Below are positions 1 through 5,524 of a stretch of DNA of 5,524 nt, piece by piece; positions within the stretch are counted from its first letter, which is position 1, and every line of letters begins with the position of its first letter. The stretch covers positions 1 through 5,524 of the forward strand of contig CAMLFJ010000256.1 of NCBI GenBank assembly GCA_946479205.1, given 5' to 3'. The notes under the pieces are model-generated. The model made no database searches. It was not told where the DNA came from and saw only the letters and a program-made list of their open reading frames with translations. The DNA comes from an uncultured bacterium (GTDB taxonomy: Bacteria > Methylomirabilota > Methylomirabilia > Rokubacteriales > CSP1-6). A program made the position numbers and the translations under genes.

Positions 1-656
1 CCCGCCTCGGCGAGCTGCACGCGGATCTGGTGCCGGCGCCCGGTGCCGAGGCGCAGCTCGAGCAGGCTGCCCTCGCGCCGCCGCCGGATCACCCGGTAGT
101 GGGTGATGGCCTGGCGGCCCTTCTCGGCCGAGCGCACCCGCAGCATGCGATCCTCCGCGAGCTTGCTCTCCAGCGTCCCCCGCTCCTCGGGCGGCTTGCC
201 CTCGACCAGGGCGAGGTACACCCGCTCCACGTTGCGCGCCTCGAACTGGGCCTGGAGCGCCCGCTTCGTCTCCTCGGACTTGGCGAAGACGAGCAATCCC
301 GACGTCTCGCGATCGAGCCGGTGGACGATGAACGGCCGCTGCCGCTTGGCCGCGAGGTAGTCCCAGATCTGCCGGTACGCGGTGCGATCGCGCTCGCGAT
401 CGGTGGCGATCGTGAGGAGGCCGGACGGCTTGACCACGACGAGGATCGCGTCGTCCTCGTGCACGAGCGAGAGGCCGCGCGGGAAGGGGGTGGCCCGGCG
501 CGCGGCGAGCGCGATCGTGTCGTCGGGCGCGAGCGCGAGCCGGCCGTCGCGGGCGGGTCGCCCGTTGACCTCCACGCGTCCCGCCTCGAGCCACTGCTTG
601 AGGCTCCGGCCGGAGGCCTCCGGGTAGAGCGCGCGCAGCCGCTCCAGCAGCGTCAC
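1..656 (-). CDS. RluA-family pseudouridine synthase (C-terminus cut by window edge)
   Basis: Probable cytoplasmic enzyme that isomerises a specific uridine to pseudouridine in rRNA or tRNA. The visible part is 218 residues from a GTG start. Residues about 1-55 form a short S4-like RNA-binding segment (SLKQWLEAGRVEVNGRPARDG at about 18-38). The catalytic domain starts near 62 with VHEDDAILVVVKPSGLLT. The family's catalytic block HRLDRETSG lies at 112-120, with Asp115 as the expected nucleophile. Also visible are GRQAITHYRV (180-189) and the late motif GTGRRHQIRVQLAEA (204-218), which RluA-type enzymes carry about 50-100 residues before the end. The GTG start overlaps the permease stop (GTGA) and gives the shortest sensible N-terminus; no strong Shine-Dalgarno sequence precedes it. 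The target nucleotide cannot be read from the sequence. The KPSGLLTIAT and RTAYRQIWDYL text looks more like generic RluA-like paralogues than classical RluC or RluD. Family assignment is firm, substrate unknown. Confidence 0.93.
   Translation of the reverse strand, partial: MTLLERLRALYPEASGRSLKQWLEAGRVEVNGRPARDGRLALAPDDTIALAARRATPFPRGLSLVHEDDAILVVVKPSGLLTIATDRERDRTAYRQIWDYLAAKRQRPFIVHRLDRETSGLLVFAKSEETKRALQAQFEARNVERVYLALVEGKPPEERGTLESKLAEDRMLRVRSAEKGRQAITHYRVIRRRREGSLLELRLGTGRRHQIRVQLAEA
653..656 (-). other. GTGA stop/start overlap, permease to pseudouridine synthase
   Basis: The permease ends in GAG-TGA, and the pseudouridine synthase opens with GTG one base earlier than that stop, giving a shared GTGA. 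No good ribosome site is visible upstream (CCGAAGCGA), so translation of the synthase probably depends on ribosomes finishing the permease. The start assignment rests on this overlap together with the absence of a better start in the frame. Confidence 0.75.
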
Positions 657-3150
657 TCGCTTCGGAGCACGCCGAGCGGGCGGCGGCCGAGCAGGCGCCG
701 GGTGCCGAGGAAGCCCACCAGCAGCGCGAGCGCGGTCGCGGTGGCCACGCCGCCCAGGAGGGTGCCGGGCGCCCAGCGCCACGGTACCTCGAGCGCGAAA
801 CGCAGCACCGCCCAGGCCAGCAGCGCGGCGAGCGCGCTGCCCGCCAGCCCCGCCGCCGCCCCGAGCAGCGCGTACTCCACCGCGAACACCCGGGAGACGA
901 AGCCGCGGGTGGCGCCGAGGGCCTTCAGGATCACGGACTGGTAGAGCCGCTGCTGCCGGGTGATCGCGAGCGCGCCCGCCATCACGATGAGCCCGGCCCC
1001 GACGCTGAAGGCGGCCACCAGCCGCACCGCGAGCGCGATCTGGGCGAGCATGGCGCTGACGCGCTCGAGGACTTCTCGGATGGGAATCGCCGTGATATTC
1101 GGGAAGGCGGCCACCACCGCGGACTGCAGCCGGGTCTCCTGCTCCGGGCGCGCGCCCACCGTGGCGATGAAGGTGCTCGGCGCCCCGTCCAGCGCGCCCG
1201 GGGAGAAGATCACGAAGAAGTTGGACGTGAGCGATCGCCAGTCCACGTGGCGCAGGCTCGTGACCCGCGCGCTCACCGGCACGCCCTGGATGTCGAAGGT
1301 GAGCGTGTCGCCGAGCCGCACCCCGAGTTGACGCGCGATCTCCTCCTCCACCGAGATCAGGGGCTCGCGGGCCGCTTCCTCGGGAGTCCACCAGCGGCCG
1401 GCCACGACCGTGTTGTGCCCGGGTGGCTCCTTGGCCCACGTGAGCACGTACTCGCGCGTGAGGTACCACGCGTCGTCCTTGCGCGCGCGCTCGTCCTGCG
1501 CGATCGAGAGCCCGTTGACCGCGGCCAGGCGCGAGCGCACCACCGGGGTCAGCTCGGCGGGCGTGGTCGCGCCCTCGGCCGCCACCAGCCGCGCGAACGG
1601 CTCGGCCTGGTCGGTCTGGATGTCGATGAAGAAGAACGCGGGCGCACTGCCGGGCGCGCGGTCCACGAGCTGCGCGCGCAGGCTCCGGTCGAGCAGGGCG
1701 ATCGAGACGATCAGCATGACGGCCAGGCCGAGCGAGACCAGCACCGGGCCCGCGTGGCTGCCGGGGCGGTGGAGGTTGGCCGCGCCCTGCCGCCAGGCCG
1801 GTGACCGCCAGCGCACGCGGCGGGCCAGCGCGATGACGAGCCGGGCGCCCGCGGCGAGGAGGATCAAGGCGGCGGCGAGGCCGCCCGCGAACAGCGCGCC
1901 GATCTTCCACGAGCCGGCCTGCCAGAGGGCCAGGGCGGCGAGCCCGGCCGCGAGCGGGAGCGCGGTGGCCCACGGCCGGCGGCCACGCAGCCTCGGCTCG
2001 ACGTCCATGCGGAGGATCAGGGTCGGGCGGACGTGGCGGATCTGCAGCAGCGGCCAGAGCGCGTAGAGGAGGGTCACGCCCACGCCCATCAGGAGCCCGC
2101 TCAGCACCGCGCGGAGCGAGAAGGAGAGCGTCAGCTCGATCGGCAGGAGGCGGGTGAGCGCGGGCGCGAGCAGCGGCTGGACCGCGCTGCCCAGGAGCGA
2201 GCCGAGCACGCTGCCGCCCAGCCCGAGCAGGGCGGTCTGCAGCAGGTACGCGGCGAGCAGCGGCCGCCAGCCCGCGCCGAGCGCCTTCAGGATCGCGATC
2301 GAGGCGAGTTTCTGCCGCACGAAGGCGTTCACGCTCACCGCGACTCCGATGCCGCCGACCATCAGCGCCACGAGGCCGGTGAGGCCCAGGTACATCGTGA
2401 GCTGGTCCCAGAACCGTCGCAGGCCGGGCTGGGCCTGGGCGTAGGTCGCGACGCGCTGGGCGGCGGGCAGCGCCGCCGCGAGCCGGTCGCGGAAGATCTG
2501 GGCGTCGCGGCCCTCGGGCAGGCGGACGAGCGTGCGGTAGCGCACGCGGCTGCCGGGACGGATCAGCCCGGTGCGGTCGAGATCGGCGCCCGCGATCAGC
2601 ACCCGCGGCCCGAGGGAGAAGACGCCGACCGCGCGGTCCGGCTCCTTGAGGATCACGCCGGCGATGGTGAGCTCGAGATCGCCCACCCGGAAGCGATCGC
2701 CGACCCGGAGGCCGAGCCGGGTGAGGAGCGAGTCGTGCACGAGCGCGCGGCCGCCTCCGATCAGCGTGTCGAGGGGGCGCGCCGGATCGGTCACCAGCGC
2801 GCCGTAGAACGGATAGCCCGGCTCGACCGCCTTGAGCTCGACGATGTGGCTCTGCGACGGCGCGGCCTGCGCCATGGCCACCAGCTCGCGCACGCGCGTG
2901 GTCGTGACGTCCGCGATGATGGGCGCGATGACGGGCGCGACCGCGTCGGGCAGGGGCTGGGTGCTCCGCACCTCCACGTCGCCGCCCATCAGCGACTTGG
3001 CCGAGCGGGCGACGGTTTGCTCGAGGCTGTCCGCGAAGCTGCCCACTCCGACGAGCGCGCTGACCCCCAGGGTGATGCAGGCGAAGAAGTAGCCGAAGTG
3101 CCGCCACGCCCCCCGCGTCTCCCGCCAGGCGAGCGTGAACACGAAGCGAC

Positions 3151-3154
<4 letters not shown>
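653..3154 (-). CDS. ybbP: YbbP-type ABC transporter permease (FtsX/MacB fold, two FtsX domains)
   Basis: Inner-membrane subunit of a type VII (MacB/LolCDE/FtsX-like) ABC system, 833 residues; E. coli YbbP is about 800. Hydrophobic segments suggest ten membrane helices, near residues 20-40, 255-277, 299-322, 346-370, 395-412, 417-445, 468-490, 707-731, 757-782 and 797-815. The two large soluble stretches, about 41-250 and 491-705, would be periplasmic. Each half ends in an FtsX domain containing the same coupling-type motif: SIAILKALGAG (285-295) and QSVILKALGAT (739-749). This shows the internal duplication typical of the YbbP and LolC/E-like families. The ATG was chosen because it overlaps the ATPase stop (ATGA) and begins a typical text, MSRFVFTLAWRETRG. 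The frame stays open upstream to about 4018, but that extension of 288 residues is low-complexity Arg/Ala/Pro and only shadows the ATPase gene. Likely substrates are lipids or other hydrophobic molecules, inferred from the family and the adjacent esterase. LolE-like or MacB-like alternatives are less likely given the neighbours. Confidence 0.92.
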
Positions 3155-3816
<662 letters not shown>

Positions 3817-3824
3817 GGTCCGTC

Positions 3825-3834
3825 CATACTACAC
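3825..3834 (-). promoter_or_regulatory. Candidate internal promoter before the ABC ATPase gene
   Basis: The 26-base gap between the exported-protein stop (TAG, 3845-3843) and the ATPase ATG (3816) contains, on the minus strand, GTGTAGTATG. This is the same ten bases as in the divergent spacer. TAGTAT at 3831-3826 resembles a -10 hexamer nine bases before the ATG, which would give a leader of only a few bases. No convincing -35 element lies at the usual distance. If active, it would let the transporter and pseudouridine synthase be expressed apart from the first gene. Confidence 0.35.
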
Positions 3835-3842
3835 GGTGCCGC

Positions 3843-4853
3843 CTAGCGGGCGCGGAACGGCGCGGCGAGCGGCTCGCCCACGAACACGCCCTGGCCGGGC
3901 ATGGCCACGCTCTTCCAGTACGCCTCGAGCACGGTCTCCCCGCGCGTGTACCGCGCGATCGCGAGGGCGGGCAGCGGGAACTTCGTCGTGAAGTTGCACG
4001 GCTCCGTGACCGCGCCATAGCTGGCGGTCGCGCCCGCCTCGAGCCACCGCAGCACGCTCATCTGCCCGTGGCCGGTCAGCACGCCGCCGGTCGAGGTGAG
4101 GTGGTCGGCGATCGCGCCGGGCCGGAAGCGAAGGGTCTCGAGTCCCGCGACGGTCGCGAGCCCGGTGAAATAGAAGAGAACGTCGCCGCGATTCCGAAGC
4201 TCGTCGGCATCGAGACGCTCCACCCGCACGCCGGGTTTCACCCGGTCGAGCAACGCGTAGCCGGCGGCCCGCGTGTTCCGGGCGTGGTCCGAGGTGGAGA
4301 GCAGGTACGCGGTCCCATCCGGGAAGGTGGCGTCGGCCGCGACGCCGCGGTCGATCAAGGCCTTGCCCTCCGCCACGCTCTGGCCGGCCAGGAGCATGGC
4401 GGGCCGGAGCGCCAGGTCGGAGAACGGAGCGCGGCTCGGAGAGTTGAAGTACGGGCTGCGCCGGGTGGGGCGGCAGCCCTCGGCGCAGAAGGCGGGGTCG
4501 AAGCCGAACGCGAACGCGGTGGTGATCGACAGGCAGTCCACCCGAAAGGGCGTGGTCCAGGCGAGGGCCAGCGCCTGGACGGTCGCGGGGAGTCGAGCGT
4601 CCACCACCGCCCGTGCGATCTCGAAGTCCGGCCGGCTGATCGCGTCCTGGCCCACCGGCAACGTGATGAAGATCACGTTGCCGGGCGGGATGCCGCGCCG
4701 GCGGGCGTAGTGGGCGCCGATCTCCACGCTGTAGGGGTCCGCGGTGTTGACGATCAGCGCGAGCTGCTCCGGACCGAGGGCCGACGCCGGGGCGGGCGCG
4801 AGCGCGGCCCAGATGAGGAACAGGAGAATCGTCGAGGTCCGGATCGTGCGCAC
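3843..4853 (-). CDS. Secreted TIGR03790-like protein, function unknown
   Basis: Exported protein of 336 residues with no established function. Residues 1-25 are a clear signal peptide: MRTIRTST, then a hydrophobic core ILLFLIWAALA, then PAPASA with likely cleavage after Ala25. There is no lipobox and no C-terminal anchor or PEP-CTERM tail, so it is probably soluble and periplasmic or secreted. The N-terminal block LALIVNTADPYSVEIGAHYA (31-50) followed by RRGIPPGNVI, and the C-terminal block from 277 (ASYGAVTEPCNF, then RGETVLEAYWKS and PGQGVFVGEPLAAPF), match from memory the family TIGR03790. That assignment needs a profile search. Mature cysteines are 107, 123, 127 and 286. LTGHGQMS at 259-266 resembles the GHG element of caspase/gingipain-like folds, but this is only suggestive. 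The GTG start is preceded by GGATGGAAC, a weak ribosome site. The nearer ATG at 4860 is in another frame. It leads the leftward operon, between a TesA-like esterase and the YbbAP-like transporter. Confidence 0.85.
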   Translation of the reverse strand: MRTIRTSTILLFLIWAALAPAPASALGPEQLALIVNTADPYSVEIGAHYARRRGIPPGNVIFITLPVGQDAISRPDFEIARAVVDARLPATVQALALAWTTPFRVDCLSITTAFAFGFDPAFCAEGCRPTRRSPYFNSPSRAPFSDLALRPAMLLAGQSVAEGKALIDRGVAADATFPDGTAYLLSTSDHARNTRAAGYALLDRVKPGVRVERLDADELRNRGDVLFYFTGLATVAGLETLRFRPGAIADHLTSTGGVLTGHGQMSVLRWLEAGATASYGAVTEPCNFTTKFPLPALAIARYTRGETVLEAYWKSVAMPGQGVFVGEPLAAPFRAR

Positions 4854-4888
4854 GTTCCATCCGCGCCGGCTTCGGGCGCTCGCCGCTC

Positions 4889-4898
4889 ATACTACACT
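4889..4898. promoter_or_regulatory. Candidate divergent promoter in the esterase/TIGR03790-like spacer
   Basis: The 51-base spacer between the two divergent starts must hold both promoters, unless they lie in coding sequence. Its only AT-rich part reads, on the plus strand, as TACACT (4893-4898), six bases before the esterase ATG. On the minus strand it reads TAGTAT (4894 down to 4889), 35 bases before the GTG of the exported protein. Both share the T-A-x-x-x-T pattern of -10 hexamers. No good -35 hexamer is visible on either side. The esterase spacing would put the transcript start at or next to its ATG, consistent with the lack of a ribosome site. This is inferred from pattern and position only. 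Confidence 0.42.
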
Positions 4899-4904
4899 AG
4901 CGAC

Positions 4905-5524
4905 ATGCGCGGCCTCGTCTGGCTGCTCCTGCTGGTGCTGCCGCTCGTGGCGGGCGAGGCGACCGCGGCGGGCCCGGAGCGGGTCATCGTCGCGTTCGGC
5001 GACAGCCTCACCGCCGGACTCGGCGTGCCGGCGGACCAGACGTACCCGGCGCGACTCGGCGAGCGTCTCCGGCGCGAGGGCTACGACTACCGGGTGGTCA
5101 ATGCCGGCGTGTCCGGCGACACCACCGCGGGCGGGCTGCGGCGCGTGGACTGGGCGCTGCGGCTCAAGCCGGAGATCGTGATCCTGGAGCTCGGCGTCAA
5201 CGATGCCCTCCGCGGCCAGCCGCTGACGTCGGTGCGCGCCAACCTCGAGCAGCTCGTGACGCGCTTCCAGGACGCGGGCGTGCGCGTGCTGGTGGCGGGC
5301 ATGCGCCTGCCCCCGAACTACGGCACGCCCTACGCCGACGAGTTCTCCCGGCTCTTCAGCCAGGTGGCGCGCGCCCGCAACGCGCCCTACCTCCCGTTCT
5401 TTCTCGAAGGCGTCGGGGCCGTCCCGAGCCTCAACCAGCCCGACGGCATCCACCCGACCGCCGAAGGCTACGCGATCGTGGTGACGCACATGTGGCCCTA
5501 CCTCCAGCCCCTCCTGCGCAAGTA
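4905..5524 (+). CDS. tesA: TesA-like SGNH hydrolase (periplasmic esterase/lysophospholipase L1)
   Basis: Periplasmic serine hydrolase of the GDSL/SGNH family, expected to cleave ester or thioester bonds of lipids such as lysophospholipids, acyl-thioesters or arylesters. Residues 1-21 form a signal peptide (LVWLLLLVLPLVAG core, AxA site at 19-21). All four family blocks are present: FGDSLTAGLG with nucleophile Ser34, NAGVSGDTTAGG with oxyanion Gly71, LGVNDALRG with Asn99, and DGIHPTAEGY with Asp180 and His183. The gap from Asn99 to Asp180 (81 residues) equals that in E. coli TesA as I recall it. The 206 codons read here match the usual precursor of about 208. The window ends two bases into the next codon with TA, so the stop is probably immediate (TAA or TAG), but that is not shown. 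No Shine-Dalgarno sequence precedes the ATG. It diverges from the transporter operon, as tesA does from ybbAP in E. coli, which supports a functional partnership. Confidence 0.95.
   Translation, partial: MRGLVWLLLLVLPLVAGEATAAGPERVIVAFGDSLTAGLGVPADQTYPARLGERLRREGYDYRVVNAGVSGDTTAGGLRRVDWALRLKPEIVILELGVNDALRGQPLTSVRANLEQLVTRFQDAGVRVLVAGMRLPPNYGTPYADEFSRLFSQVARARNAPYLPFFLEGVGAVPSLNQPDGIHPTAEGYAIVVTHMWPYLQPLLRK

Noticed and set aside
30..944. Plus-strand frame of 304 codons across the pseudouridine synthase and permease end
   Set aside because: It runs across the junction of two real minus-strand genes, is Ala/Arg/Pro-rich and has no domain or plausible start signal.
4861..4887. Possible hairpin in the GC-rich part of the divergent spacer (CCGCGCCGGCTTCGGGCGCTCGCCG region)
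   Set aside because: Short complementary GC runs are expected by chance at this composition. No uniform stem or trailing T-run is present, so neither a terminator nor a riboswitch is supported.
3829..4890. Minus-strand frame of 353 codons starting at the ATG at 4890
   Set aside because: It overlaps the exported-protein gene in another frame and gives a Pro/Arg/Gly-rich sequence. The alternative frame has a signal peptide and family-like motifs.
4887..5489. Minus-strand frame of 200 codons opposite the esterase
   Set aside because: It is an antisense shadow: the plus strand carries all four SGNH blocks with intact catalytic residues, while this frame is low-complexity.

Overview
The window is very GC-rich (about 70% by eye) and densely packed bacterial DNA with GTG as well as ATG starts. 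It has almost no intergenic space: two spacers of 26 and 50 bases and two 4-base gene overlaps. Composition and gene content suit a high-GC Gram-negative-type lineage, for example Methylomirabilota/Rokubacteria, a deltaproteobacterium or a related soil or subsurface group. I cannot fix the phylum from the sequence, and the guess rests on style rather than on a marker gene.

Layout, read in the direction of transcription. A leftward (minus-strand) run of four genes starts near 4853. First comes a secreted protein that resembles the uncharacterised TIGR03790 family (4853 to 3843). A YbbA-type ABC ATPase (3816 to 3151) follows, then an FtsX/MacB-fold YbbP-type permease of 833 residues (3154 to 653). 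Last is an RluA-family pseudouridine synthase (656 to the left edge, C-terminus missing). The ATPase/permease and permease/synthase junctions are 4-base overlaps (ATGA and GTGA), so the last three genes are probably translationally coupled. Diverging rightward from a 51-base spacer is a TesA-like periplasmic SGNH esterase/lysophospholipase (4905 to the right edge), which is complete or within one codon of complete.

How it fits together. In E. coli, tesA lies divergently beside ybbA-ybbP. The same three parts are here in the same divergent arrangement, but with the TIGR03790-like gene placed between the esterase and the transporter, and with an RNA-modification gene fused translationally to the end. 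The working picture is an envelope module. The cytoplasmic ATPase drives a mechanotransmission-type permease, which passes or pulls hydrophobic molecules out of the inner membrane to a periplasmic hydrolase. The TIGR03790-like exported protein is a candidate extra periplasmic component of unknown role.

The two spacers share the 10-mer CATACTACAC, an AT-rich island in GC-rich DNA. In each case it is placed as a plausible -10 element very close to a start codon, which raises the possibility of leaderless transcripts. No RNA genes, mobile elements, CRISPR arrays or convincing terminators were seen. All long open frames other than the five genes are shadows of these genes caused by high GC.
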